Source: Mediterraneibacter butyricigenes (GTDB taxonomy: Bacteria > Bacillota > Clostridia > Lachnospirales > Lachnospiraceae). Taken from it: 64,000 bases of DNA. Below the pieces are notes generated by a model, which worked only from the letters and a program-made list of their open reading frames with translations, made no database searches and was not told the origin of the DNA. Positions 1 through 8,301 of this stretch are shown piece by piece; within the stretch, counting starts at the first letter, position 1, and each line of letters begins with the position of its first letter. The DNA lies in assembly GCF_003574295.1 (NCBI RefSeq), contig NZ_BHGK01000001.1:2418001-2482000 (forward strand), written 5' to 3'. The position numbers and the translations under genes are program-made.

Positions 1-176
1 CGGAGAGTTACACACAGAAATGTGATGTGATTCTCCGTTTTGCGTTGCCAAGCATACGACAAAATGGGCGACTTCTGCATTGCGGAGAAGCATCTTAAGA
101 AAGTCTTCAGAAATTAAGTGAGGAAATATTATGAAATATATTATAAGATAAAGAAAAATGGAGTGGGAGGGATTGT
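1..176. other. Left edge, no supportable gene
   Basis: All three forward frames contain stops here (for example at 28-30, 96-98 and 115-117), so at most the last few codons of an upstream gene are present and I cannot identify it. Positions 160-172 hold a GGAGTGGGAGG ribosome-binding stretch for the following GTG-started gene. No hairpin with a T-run is visible. Confidence 0.3.
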
Positions 177-995
177 GTGGAATATGCGATTGAAGTAAAA
201 AATCTGTATAAGCTATACCGGGTAGGAGATGAAGTAGTCCGGGCTTTAAACGGCGTGGACTTTCAGATAAAAAAAGGAGAATTCTGTGCCATCGTGGGAA
301 CATCCGGCTCCGGAAAATCTACCCTGTTGAATATGCTGGCAGGTCTGGAGAAACCGACAAAGGGTGAAGTGATCATCGCCGGACAGCATATCGAACATAT
401 GGAAGAAGATGAACTGGTCAGTTTTCGACGGGAAAATGTAGGATTTATTTTCCAGTCATTCCATCTGATCGGGACAATGAATGCCGTGGAAAATGTGGCA
501 CTTCCGCTTAGTTTTCGTGGAGTCCCAAGATCAGAGCGGCTGAAAAAAGCAGATAAGATGCTGGATCTGGTGAAACTGAAAAAGCATAAAAAACATTTTC
601 CGAATCAGATGTCCGGAGGACAGCAGCAGAGAGTAGGCGTGGCGCGGGCACTGGTGGTAGAACCGGAGATTATTTTTGCGGATGAGCCAACCGGAAATCT
701 GGATTCTCATACCTCAGAAGATGTCATGCATCTGATGCAGGATGTGGTACGTAAAGAAAAAAGAACACTGGTAATGGTAACCCACGATAATCATCTTGCG
801 GAATATGCAGATCGTGTCTTTCATATTATCGATGGAAAGATCGTGAAGATTGAAGAGAATCATCATGAGAAGGAAGAAAGTCTACAAGAGAAAGACGAGG
901 GAAGCACAGGAAAGAAGACAGAACGAAATCCAGTGAAAAAAGACGAACGAGTCCAAGCCGATAAGAATAATAAGAAGGAAAAGGAGAGGGCATAA
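177..995 (+). CDS. ABC transporter ATP-binding protein, MacB/LolD-like
   Basis: This is the ATPase of a MacB/LolD-type ABC system (272 aa). Walker A GTSGSGKST is at residues 41-49, the signature MSGGQQQR near 145 and Walker B IIFADEPTGNLD about twenty residues later, followed by the switch histidine VTHD. The start is GTG, chosen because of the strong upstream GGGAGG. The core ends near residue 225; the rest is an unusual Lys/Glu-rich hydrophilic tail of about 45 residues, probably cytoplasmic and disordered. The next gene starts 5 nt downstream and the permease follows, so this is a three-gene operon. MacB-type systems couple ATP hydrolysis to periplasmic or extracytoplasmic work rather than classical transport; the substrate here is unknown. 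Confidence 0.9.
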   Translation: MEYAIEVKNLYKLYRVGDEVVRALNGVDFQIKKGEFCAIVGTSGSGKSTLLNMLAGLEKPTKGEVIIAGQHIEHMEEDELVSFRRENVGFIFQSFHLIGTMNAVENVALPLSFRGVPRSERLKKADKMLDLVKLKKHKKHFPNQMSGGQQQRVGVARALVVEPEIIFADEPTGNLDSHTSEDVMHLMQDVVRKEKRTLVMVTHDNHLAEYADRVFHIIDGKIVKIEENHHEKEESLQEKDEGSTGKKTERNPVKKDERVQADKNNKKEKERA

Positions 996-1000
996 AAGAC

Positions 1001-2563
1001 ATGAAAAGGAAGAAGAAAATCATCAGTGCAGTGTTGGGAATCTGCATGTTAAGCGTTTCGCTTGGTGCAGCATTACCGGAAAAAGTATTGGCAAAGGAAA
1101 CACAGGAAATTGAGATAACGGCAGATGCAAAGGCAGTTTCTCCGGTACGTTTAAGTCTGGGGGACGGTCAGACGGCTCCGAAATATAAAGCAGGGCAGGA
1201 TGGAATTTCCCTGAAAGTAAAAGTGACGAACAAAGGAAATGCAGCGGTTCAAAACGTTCGTGTGACACCGGTGATCGACAATGCCTCAGACTGGCCGTTT
1301 GAGATTGGGGAATGGAACTATGAAAAGGATCTGGGAACCATTGAAGCGGGAAAAGACGGAACCGTTTCTTTTGATCAGTTGAAGGTGCGTCAGGATGTGG
1401 AAAGTAAATCTTACGGACTGAAATTCCAGGTAAGCTGTGATGATGGCAGTCAGGAATATCAGATGGAAAAATTGCTGTATGTAACCACAACGGCAGCACC
1501 GAAAGAAGATCCGGCACCGTCACAGGACGGAGGGAATTCAGCGGCAGGTTCTTCTGATTCCAATGGCTCTGATGCGGGAGCAGGCGCAGATCTGTCAGCC
1601 ATGAGCGGAGGCGATGTCTACAACAGCGAGCCGGTTGCGACCGGTGGTTCTGCCAGCACTTCAGTTCCGCGTGTGATCGTGGAAGGATTCCGGACGGAAC
1701 CGGGGGATGTCAATGCGGGTTCAGATTTCAAACTGATTATTAAAGTGAAGAATACGTCCAAGAGCACAGCGGTCTCCAATATGTTGTTTGATCTTCAGGC
1801 ACCGGCTTCCGGAACTGAGGCAGCGGCGGAGGCACCGGCATTCCTTCCGGCTTCCGGTGGAAGCTCCATTTATCTGGAAAAGATTCCGGCAAATCAGACA
1901 AAAGAGATTTCCATTCAGCTGAATGCAAGGGCAGACCTGGTACAGAAACCATACAGTATCGATATGTCCATGAAATATGAAGATGGAAATGGAGGACAGT
2001 ATGAAGCGTCTTCCAGTCTGGCAATTCCGGTGAAGCAGGCAGCCAGATTTGAATTCAGTGAGTTACAGATTTCCCCATCGTCTATCGCAGTGGGAGAGGA
2101 AGCAAATATTACCTGCAATCTTTACAATACCGGCCGGACAAAGCTTTATAATGTAAAGGCAAAATTTGAAGGAGAAGGAATTTCAGGACAGGATGTCTTT
2201 GTGGGTAATGTAGAGTCTGGTGCGACAGGAACCATCGATGGCATGATAAATGGAGATACAGAGCGAAGCATGGATCAGCCTTGTAAGATGATCGTGACAT
2301 ACGAGGACGAAGCGGGAAATGAATCCAAGGTAGAACAGGAATTTAATATCGAGGTGACACCGGCCGTAGACGATACGGCAATGCCGATGGAGGAAGAAGA
2401 ACAGTCCAAAGGACTTCCGATGGTTCCAATCCTGATTCTGATCCTGGCAGTGGCTGTGGTGATAGCGGCTGTTGTAATCACAAAGAAAAAGAAGAAAAAA
2501 CGGGCCCAGTTAGAAGAGGAGGATTTGATGGATGAGGTGGATCGATTTACTGAGGATGAGTAG
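1001..2563 (+). CDS. Secreted, membrane-anchored CARDB-like protein
   Basis: This 520-aa surface protein starts with a signal peptide (Lys-rich start, hydrophobic core, cleavage predicted after VLA near residue 31). Two or three Ig-like stretches with the pattern of CARDB/COG1361 domains follow (about 45-165, 220-340 and 350-455), separated by a Ser/Gly/Ala-rich linker near 170-215. A single membrane helix at about 470-492 is followed by a KKKKKK stop-transfer and an acidic tail. It is encoded between the ATPase and the permease and overlaps the permease by 32 nt, so it probably works with them as the extracellular adaptor, as MacA does for MacB although unrelated in sequence. The function is inferred from context; the ligand is unknown. 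Confidence 0.75.
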   Translation: MKRKKKIISAVLGICMLSVSLGAALPEKVLAKETQEIEITADAKAVSPVRLSLGDGQTAPKYKAGQDGISLKVKVTNKGNAAVQNVRVTPVIDNASDWPFEIGEWNYEKDLGTIEAGKDGTVSFDQLKVRQDVESKSYGLKFQVSCDDGSQEYQMEKLLYVTTTAAPKEDPAPSQDGGNSAAGSSDSNGSDAGAGADLSAMSGGDVYNSEPVATGGSASTSVPRVIVEGFRTEPGDVNAGSDFKLIIKVKNTSKSTAVSNMLFDLQAPASGTEAAAEAPAFLPASGGSSIYLEKIPANQTKEISIQLNARADLVQKPYSIDMSMKYEDGNGGQYEASSSLAIPVKQAARFEFSELQISPSSIAVGEEANITCNLYNTGRTKLYNVKAKFEGEGISGQDVFVGNVESGATGTIDGMINGDTERSMDQPCKMIVTYEDEAGNESKVEQEFNIEVTPAVDDTAMPMEEEEQSKGLPMVPILILILAVAVVIAAVVITKKKKKKRAQLEEEDLMDEVDRFTEDE

Positions 2564-3953
2564 CTCCAACCTGAAGCGAAGAAAACTTCGGACGCTGCTT
2601 ACGATCCTGGGAGTGATCATCGGAACCGCATCGATCGTTGTCATGATTTCTCTGGGGCTGGGACTTCAACAGTCTCTGTACCGGGAAGTGGAGCAGTCAG
2701 GCGGTATGACCAGTATTACTGTGACCGGGGCTCCGGTAGGAGAGGCGATGTACTATTCGGACGGTTCAGAAGAAGAGTCGAATAAGTATGTGACGGAGGA
2801 TACAGTCAAACAGCTATCTGCTTTGGAACATGTGAAGAGTGTAACGCCGACGCTGGAAATGAATTCGGTGATATTGACCGGAAAATATTATGGAAATATT
2901 ACCCTTGTTGGAATGACTCATGAAGAACTGGTACGACAGAATATGAAACTGGCAGCAGGAGGCAGTCTGCCGGATCCGAATTCAGGAAATCTGGATCTGG
3001 TAATTGGTAACCTGATTCCGACCATGTTCAATGAAAAGGGAACAGACAGAGGATACTGGGATACCCAGGAGCTGCCGGATATTGATTTTCGGAAAGACCA
3101 GATGTTTCTGATTCTGGATCAGGATGCATATTTTCAGAGTCAATCTAACCAGGGCGCAGGCACGAGTGGCATGGGGGGCAGTGGAGATTCCGGAACGGAC
3201 GGGGCTTCCACGGTGAAAAAAAATCCGAAAAAATATGTGGTACATGCAAGTGGTGTGATCGATGGAGATATCAATACTTACACAGCGAATTCCTACTATG
3301 TATATTGTGATATTTATAAATTGAAGGAAATGTTACAAAAGGAATATGCGGGAAGTGCAATTCCGGGACAGCCCACCACAAAGACCGGAAAACCCTATAA
3401 GTTTTTTGCGTATACTTCTTTGAAGGTACAGGCGGATGATCTGGACCAGGTAGAGAATCTGGCAGCGACCATCCAGAACCTGGGTTATCAGACCAATACC
3501 AACGCAGAATATATGAAGAGTGCCCAGAAAGAATTTATGATGGTGGAAGCAGTATTAGGTGGAATCGGTGCGGTATCCATGTTGGTAGCTGCCATTGGAA
3601 TTGCCAATACGATGATGATGTCTATTTATGAACGGACAAAAGAGATTGGAGTTATCAAAGTCCTGGGATGCAGCCTGAAAAATATTAAACAGATGTTTTT
3701 GCTGGAAGCAGCTTTTGTGGGATTTGGCGGAGGTGTGATCGGAAATATCGTAAGTTTCCTGCTTTCCGCGATTATCAATTTCCTGACACAAGGCAGCGGA
3801 AGTATGGGGCTGGATGGGAATATTTCCTATATTCCGATCTGGCTGTCCCTGCTGTCGATTCTGTTCGCAACGATGGTAGGAATGGCGGCAGGATACTTCC
3901 CGGCAGTGCGGGCAATGAAATTAAGTCCGTTGGCGGCAATCCGAAATGAGTAA
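2532..3953 (+). CDS. ABC transporter permease, MacB/FtsX type
   Basis: The 473-aa permease begins with an N-terminal membrane helix (SSNLKRRKLRTLLTILGVII, residues 10-29). A large extracytoplasmic MacB_PCD domain contains a Gly/Ser-rich insert around residues 200-225. A C-terminal FtsX domain has three helices and the characteristic NTMMMSIYERTKEIGVIKVLG motif at the coupling helix. The start is inside the 3' end of the preceding gene, with GAGGAGG about 8 nt upstream; the 32-nt overlap implies translational coupling. It partners the ATPase encoded at 177-995. MacB-like proteins act as mechanotransducers; peptide or envelope-stress functions are common but cannot be assigned here. Confidence 0.9.
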   Translation: MRWIDLLRMSSSNLKRRKLRTLLTILGVIIGTASIVVMISLGLGLQQSLYREVEQSGGMTSITVTGAPVGEAMYYSDGSEEESNKYVTEDTVKQLSALEHVKSVTPTLEMNSVILTGKYYGNITLVGMTHEELVRQNMKLAAGGSLPDPNSGNLDLVIGNLIPTMFNEKGTDRGYWDTQELPDIDFRKDQMFLILDQDAYFQSQSNQGAGTSGMGGSGDSGTDGASTVKKNPKKYVVHASGVIDGDINTYTANSYYVYCDIYKLKEMLQKEYAGSAIPGQPTTKTGKPYKFFAYTSLKVQADDLDQVENLAATIQNLGYQTNTNAEYMKSAQKEFMMVEAVLGGIGAVSMLVAAIGIANTMMMSIYERTKEIGVIKVLGCSLKNIKQMFLLEAAFVGFGGGVIGNIVSFLLSAIINFLTQGSGSMGLDGNISYIPIWLSLLSILFATMVGMAAGYFPAVRAMKLSPLAAIRNE

Positions 3954-4035
3954 AACTTAATCGTCTAATCATCCTCGCAAAAGTTTGCAACAGGAACCGT
4001 TCGCACTAGTCCTCGTCCAATGGTACATAACCTTT

Positions 4036-4087
4036 AAAAAAGTCATCCGTGACAGGAGAATAATTCCTGTCGCGGATGACTTTTTTT
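4036..4087. terminator. Bidirectional intrinsic terminator
   Basis: A 16-bp stem (4041-4056 with 4066-4081, one G.T pair) carries an A-run on the left and a T-run on the right. It can therefore stop both the permease operon on the plus strand and the relQ-like gene on the minus strand, whose stop codon lies in the T-run. Confidence 0.9.
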
Positions 4088-4769
4088 AAGACTGTTCTAA
4101 TTTTTTCTGCTCCAGTTCTTCGGTGACTGCCTTGAAGGTTAAGATTTCTTCGTTCAGAGAGAGCATCTTATCATCCAGTTCAGAGACCATGTCAGCACAT
4201 TCTTTCAGTTCCCGGCTGATGTGTTCCGGAGCATTTCCCTCAAATTTATAATAGATCTTGTGTTCCAGGCTTGCCCAGAAGTCCATGGCGATGGTTCGGA
4301 TCTGAATTTCTACTTTGGTATCGATCGGTCCGTCTGATAAAAAGATGGGGACGGAAACCAGCATATGATAACTCTTATAACCGCTCTCTTTCGGGTTCTT
4401 AATGTAATCCTTGATGGACAGTACCTTTAAGTCGTCCTGATTTCCGATCATCTCTGCCAGACGATAGATATCAGATGTGAAAGAACAGATCAGCCGGACT
4501 CCGGCAATGTCGTTGATGTACTTGACCATGTTTTCGATAGAAGTCTCATAACCGTAACGGTGGAGCTTCTTGACGATACTTTCCGGTGTCTTGATTCGGG
4601 TTTTGATATGTTCGATTGGGTTATATTGGTGAACATGTTGAAATTCTTCATTTAAAATCTCAAGCTTGGTTCCTACTTCTTTTAAAGCAGCGTTATATAG
4701 AAAAATAATGGTTTTCCAGCTATCAACATTTTCATAGTTTTTGATAGCGTCCTCTACTGCGCGTTGCAT
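4086..4769 (-). CDS. Small alarmone synthetase, RelQ/YjbM-like
   Basis: This 227-aa GTP pyrophosphokinase has a RelA/SpoT synthetase domain without hydrolase, TGS or ACT domains. Visible motifs are DIAGVRLICSF (GTP site), ESGYKSYH (the ATP-loop region) and EIQIRTIAMDFWASLEHK (catalytic Glu-x-Gln-Ile-Arg). The C-terminal helix pair is typical of the SAS1/RelQ subclass, whose members make (p)ppGpp or pGpp under cell-envelope or other stress. It has its own minus-strand promoter (4805-4833) and AAAAGGAG 7 nt before the ATG. It is monocistronic, with convergent and divergent neighbours unrelated to it. Confidence 0.88.
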   Translation of the reverse strand: MQRAVEDAIKNYENVDSWKTIIFLYNAALKEVGTKLEILNEEFQHVHQYNPIEHIKTRIKTPESIVKKLHRYGYETSIENMVKYINDIAGVRLICSFTSDIYRLAEMIGNQDDLKVLSIKDYIKNPKESGYKSYHMLVSVPIFLSDGPIDTKVEIQIRTIAMDFWASLEHKIYYKFEGNAPEHISRELKECADMVSELDDKMLSLNEEILTFKAVTEELEQKKLEQS

Positions 4770-4804
4770 AAAAATTTCTCCTTTTTGTCTGAAAATCTAT
4801 ACAT

Positions 4805-4833
4805 ATTATACCATAGATCCGACAGAAAGTCGA
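4805..4833 (-). promoter_or_regulatory. Promoter for the relQ-like gene
   Basis: On the minus strand there is an extended -10 TGG-TATAAT (4805-4810) and, 17 nt further upstream, a weak -35 TCGACT. It lies about 40 nt before the start codon. Confidence 0.6.
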
Positions 4834-4886
4834 GATGCGTTACTGCTTACAGGAAATCTGTGAACAGTAACCGGCTGGAAGTTGAG

Positions 4887-5930
4887 TTACAGATCCAGCT
4901 TCATGTCTCCGAATTTGATCCAGTTGTTCTTGCGCATGAATTCGGAAATAGCCAGAGTCACAACTGCCGGGAGAATAATCTGGATGACCAGAATCTTGAT
5001 CAGGACGATGGTGGCGGGCTCAGAAGGAACCATGGTCTGCCAGGTCATGATCTGTCCCACCAGTCCGGCGGTTCCCATACCGGAACCTGTGGCATTGCTG
5101 GTCATTTTCAACAGCATGGTGCCCACAGGACCCAGGATCGCACTGGAAAGAATGGCAGGAAGCCAGATAATGGGCTTTTTCAGGATGTTCGGAACCTGAA
5201 GCATGGAAGTTCCGATTCCCTGCGCGATAAATCCGCCGATTCCATTTTCCCGGAAGCTGGCAACGGCAAATCCGATCATATTACAGCAACAGCCGATGGT
5301 AGCAGCTCCGGCAGCCAGACCGGAAAGATTTAAGACCACACCGATGGCAGCGGAACTGATAGGAAGAGTCAGGATCATGCCCATTAAGACAGAGACTACC
5401 ACGCCCATGACCAGAGGCTGCTGTTCCGTTCCCCAGTTGATCAGAGAGCCGAGCCATGCCATAAAGGTTGAGATCGGCGGGCCAAGGATCAGTCCCACGG
5501 CAGATCCGCATCCGATGGAAAACAGTGGTGTCAGGATGATATCAATCTTGGTCTTGCCGGAGAGAAGACCGCCCAGTTCAATGGCAGCATAAGCTGCGAG
5601 AAAAGCTCCCAGAGGTTCGCCGGGGCCGATCAGAAGCATGTTTCCCTCGGTCAGAACCTGACCGGCAAGGAGCTTTCCGGCAAAAGCACCGACCATACCG
5701 GCAGTTGCGGCAGAAACCACAACCAGTTGGTCTGCGTTAAATTTGCGGGCCACGCCCACACCGATTCCGGCACCGGTCATGGCAGCAGCCATTTTTCCGA
5801 CCACATAGATTAAGGCTCCGGGAGTGCCGCCTACAAAGGTTCCGATCTGCTGGATGATCGTACCGATGATCAAAGTGGCAAACAGCCCCTGAGCCATGCC
5901 GCTTAATCCGTCAATAAAAAATTTCTTCAT
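4887..5930 (-). CDS. PTS transporter subunit IIC, PfoR-type
   Basis: This roughly 347-aa integral membrane protein of the PTS_EIIC_2/COG3641 (PfoR) family has about nine or ten hydrophobic segments with Gly-rich turns. It matches the family that includes the perfringolysin O regulator PfoR of Clostridium perfringens. I set the start at the ATG giving MKKFFIDG because TGAGGA lies 10 nt upstream; an in-frame GTG five codons earlier is itself part of that ribosome site. No IIA or IIB gene is adjacent, so sugar specificity and even phosphotransfer dependence are unknown. A promoter is visible at 6009-6037. Confidence 0.8.
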   Translation of the reverse strand: MKKFFIDGLSGMAQGLFATLIIGTIIQQIGTFVGGTPGALIYVVGKMAAAMTGAGIGVGVARKFNADQLVVVSAATAGMVGAFAGKLLAGQVLTEGNMLLIGPGEPLGAFLAAYAAIELGGLLSGKTKIDIILTPLFSIGCGSAVGLILGPPISTFMAWLGSLINWGTEQQPLVMGVVVSVLMGMILTLPISSAAIGVVLNLSGLAAGAATIGCCCNMIGFAVASFRENGIGGFIAQGIGTSMLQVPNILKKPIIWLPAILSSAILGPVGTMLLKMTSNATGSGMGTAGLVGQIMTWQTMVPSEPATIVLIKILVIQIILPAVVTLAISEFMRKNNWIKFGDMKLDL

Positions 5931-6008
5931 AATACAAATCCTCACATTCTTTACTCACTGTTAATTAAGAAATTTTATCTGCTTTACAGGTGTCTTGTCA
6001 TTGGGAGT

Positions 6009-6037
6009 ATTGTAGCATAAGTAAATTTGGAAAGCAA
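6009..6037 (-). promoter_or_regulatory. Promoter for the PTS IIC gene
   Basis: The minus-strand boxes are TTGCTT (6032-6037) and TACAAT (6009-6014), separated by exactly 17 nt and about 80 nt upstream of the start codon. Confidence 0.6.
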
Positions 6038-6156
6038 GAAAGCAAAGGACGGATTGAAGTCGGATTATGCAGGTGGATTTGAAGATGGATTGCGAGTGGA
6101 TTCAAAGTGAAATGGATTTTATTGGAAGTTTAAAAGCGAAAAATGTTGGATTTTGG

Positions 6157-6191
6157 TAAAATTGCTTGGAAAAACGTTTAAAATTGCTTGG
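6157..6191 (+). repeat. Direct repeat pair, candidate operator
   Basis: The 13-mer TAAAATTGCTTGG occurs at 6157-6169 and again at 6179-6191, a 22-bp centre-to-centre phase (two helical turns), immediately upstream of the promoter at 6198-6226. DeoR-family regulators often bind repeats near their own promoters, so this is a plausible regulator site; the link is inference. Confidence 0.5.
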
Positions 6192-6197
6192 GTTTTG

Positions 6198-6226
6198 TTG
6201 AAAAAGAATGGAAAGTGTGGTATGAT
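6198..6226 (+). promoter_or_regulatory. Promoter of the nucleoside-salvage operon
   Basis: TTGAAA (6198-6203), a 17-nt spacer ending in TGTGG (extended -10 context) and TATGAT (6221-6226). The predicted leader is about 65 nt before the DeoR-type gene. The rest of the gene-free stretch 5931-6298 shows only this promoter, the direct repeats and the divergent promoter. Confidence 0.7.
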
Positions 6227-6298
6227 TCTTAATACATTCGTAACGTTGACATCGTTTCTTGGAAGCGAAGGGATTTTTTGGAATCCGGGGAGGGTGTT

Positions 6299-7093
6299 AT
6301 GCTCACAAGAGAAAGAAGAGATGCTGTTTACCAGATGATTGAGCAGGAGAAGAGTGTGCTGGTCAAGGATCTGTGTGAGCGATTTGATGTGACCAACGAA
6401 ACGATCCGGAAGGATCTGATCGCTTTGGAGAAAGAGGGCAGGATTTTACGTGCGTATGGCGGTGCTTACATAATAGAAGGTGTAAAGAATGAAGTCCACG
6501 CGGAACTGAGGGCTTCCCTGTATCCGGAAGAGAAACGGCAGATCGGAAAAGCATGTGCCGGGATGATCCATTCCGGAGACACGATTTTTTTAGATGAAAG
6601 TACCACCTGTCAGGCCATTGCAAAAGAACTGAAAGGATTGGAAGATCTGACGGTTTTTACCAATTCCGGAAAAGTCTTTGCAGAACTGAAAGATCAACCC
6701 AATGTGCGGCTGGTCTGTCTGGGCGGAGAATATGACAGAAAAAACCAGAGTTTTGTGGGAAGATCTGCGATAGATATGCTGAAAGAATATTACCTGGATC
6801 TGGGATTTCTATCTTGCCGGGGACTGGATATGCAGAGCGGTCTGACCGATGGCGGAGAACGAAACGGAGCCGTCAGACGCTGCCTGTTAAGCCATGCGGC
6901 AAAGATTGTGCTGGCGGTGGATCATACCAAACTGGATCTGAAGAAATATTACAGGATCAGTGATTTCGAGCCGATCGACGTGATGGTAATCGACCGTTTC
7001 AAATCGAAGGAACAGCAGAAAGAATGGGAAGAATTTCTGGGACGGAATCAGACCAGACTGATTGTGACAGAATCACGGGAATGTGATTTATGA
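6299..7093 (+). CDS. DeoR/GlpR-family transcriptional regulator
   Basis: The 264-aa regulator has an N-terminal DeoR winged helix (residues 3-55; ERRDAVYQMIE and the recognition helix VTNETIRKDL). Its C-terminal DeoRC sensor domain contains the IFLDESTTC and GLTDGGE signatures and ends with DHTKLDLKKYYRI; such domains bind phosphorylated sugars. The start ATG at 6299 follows GGGGAGGG. It is the first gene of a run of same-strand genes for nucleoside import and pentose-phosphate cleavage, so a phosphorylated pentose such as a ribulose-1-phosphate derivative is the likely effector (inference). Confidence 0.88.
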   Translation: MLTRERRDAVYQMIEQEKSVLVKDLCERFDVTNETIRKDLIALEKEGRILRAYGGAYIIEGVKNEVHAELRASLYPEEKRQIGKACAGMIHSGDTIFLDESTTCQAIAKELKGLEDLTVFTNSGKVFAELKDQPNVRLVCLGGEYDRKNQSFVGRSAIDMLKEYYLDLGFLSCRGLDMQSGLTDGGERNGAVRRCLLSHAAKIVLAVDHTKLDLKKYYRISDFEPIDVMVIDRFKSKEQQKEWEEFLGRNQTRLIVTESRECDL

Positions 7094-7119
7094 TAAATTA
7101 AACAAGGAGGCAATTAGGG

Positions 7120-8190
7120 ATGAACGAAGAAATCAAGAAAGTGACACACATCGATAATGTTCGATTGAGTGACGATGGAAAGAGTGTGGTGATCATTGAT
7201 CAGACACAGCTTCCGAACCGTACAGAATATCTGACATTGTCCACGGGAAAAGACATCTGGGATGCAATCTACAAACTTCAGGTGCGTGGTGCACCGGCTA
7301 TCGGTATCTGCGCAGGATATGGAATCTACTGTCTGGCATTGCAGATCGAGACAGAGGACTATGATCAGTTCCTTGCAGCATTCCATGAGCAGAAAGAGTA
7401 TCTGAATTCTTCCAGACCGACCGCTGTAAACTTAAGCTGGGCATTGAACCGTATGGAAGATGTGGTAAAGGCAAATGCAGACAAGCCGGTAAAAGAAATT
7501 CTCGGCCTTCTGGAAAAAGAATGCAAAGCGATCCACGCAGAAGATATTGAAATGTGCCGTAAGATTTCCGAATATGGCTTATCCCTGCTTCACGAGGGAG
7601 ACGGAGTCCTGACTCACTGCAATGCAGGACCGCTTGCTACTTCAAGATATGGAACCGGACAGGGCGCATTTTTCCTGGCAAAAGAAAAGGGAATGGACAT
7701 CAAAGTCTTTGCAGATGAGACAAGACCTTTGCTTCAGGGAGCAAGACTTACATCTTATGAGTTGTCTAAAGCCGGCGTAGATGTTACACTAATATGTGAC
7801 AACATGGCAAGTATCGTGATGAAGAACGGATGGATCCAGGCATGTATGGTTGGATGCGACCGTGTGGCAGCCAACGGTGATGCGGCAAATAAGATCGGAA
7901 CTAGTGGAGTAGCCATCCTGGCAAAACATTACGGAATCCCGTTCTATGTACTGGGACCGACCTCTACAATTGATATGAACTGCAAGACCGGCGATGATAT
8001 TAAGATCGAGCTCCGTGATCCGGAAGAGATCAAGGAGAAGTTCTATGCAGAACCGGTAGCGTTAAAAGAAGTAAAATGCTACAATCCGGCTTTCGATGTG
8101 ACAGATCATGAACTGATCACAGCCATCGTAACCGAGAAGGGAATCTGCTATCCGCCGTTTACAGAGAGTATCGCAGCATTATTCCGGTAA
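7120..8190 (+). CDS. S-methyl-5-thioribose-1-phosphate isomerase family (MtnA)
   Basis: MtnA converts (5-methylthio or 5-deoxy) ribose-1-phosphate to the ribulose-1-phosphate. The 356-aa protein has the RGAPAIG loop (56-62), the catalytic cysteine in [10 protein letters not shown] (Cys167) and the catalytic aspartate in [17 protein letters not shown] (Asp247). It is therefore a true sugar-phosphate isomerase and not an eIF2B-like relative. It sits 26 nt after the DeoR-type gene, with AAGGAGG upstream. No MtnK kinase, MtnB dehydratase or other methionine-salvage gene is present; instead a phosphorylase, a nucleoside importer and a class II aldolase follow, pointing to a DHAP-type shunt. Confidence 0.92.
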   Translation: MNEEIKKVTHIDNVRLSDDGKSVVIIDQTQLPNRTEYLTLSTGKDIWDAIYKLQVRGAPAIGICAGYGIYCLALQIETEDYDQFLAAFHEQKEYLNSSRPTAVNLSWALNRMEDVVKANADKPVKEILGLLEKECKAIHAEDIEMCRKISEYGLSLLHEGDGVLTHCNAGPLATSRYGTGQGAFFLAKEKGMDIKVFADETRPLLQGARLTSYELSKAGVDVTLICDNMASIVMKNGWIQACMVGCDRVAANGDAANKIGTSGVAILAKHYGIPFYVLGPTSTIDMNCKTGDDIKIELRDPEEIKEKFYAEPVALKEVKCYNPAFDVTDHELITAIVTEKGICYPPFTESIAALFR

Positions 8191-8194
8191 ATAT

Positions 8195-8225
8195 AGTCAG
8201 GGCAGGAGGACTGCCGACTATTTTA
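8195..8225 (+). terminator. Hairpin between mtnA and the BMP gene
   Basis: Arms TAGTC(A)GGGCAG and CTGCC-GACTA pair around a GAGGA loop and are followed by TTTTA. The T-run is short, so it is more likely a partial terminator or mRNA-stabilising hairpin that sets gene dosage within the operon. Confidence 0.5.
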
Positions 8226-8301
8226 CGTATGTCCACAGACGGTACACACCATATCGTCGGCATACCACAATAAAATGCGTTCCAGCAAAGGAGGACAAAG
8301 A

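Noticed and set aside
4764-5333. Plus-strand open frames opposite relQ leader and PTS IIC
   Set aside because: Low-complexity Gly/Ser/His shadow of the membrane protein; no start context.
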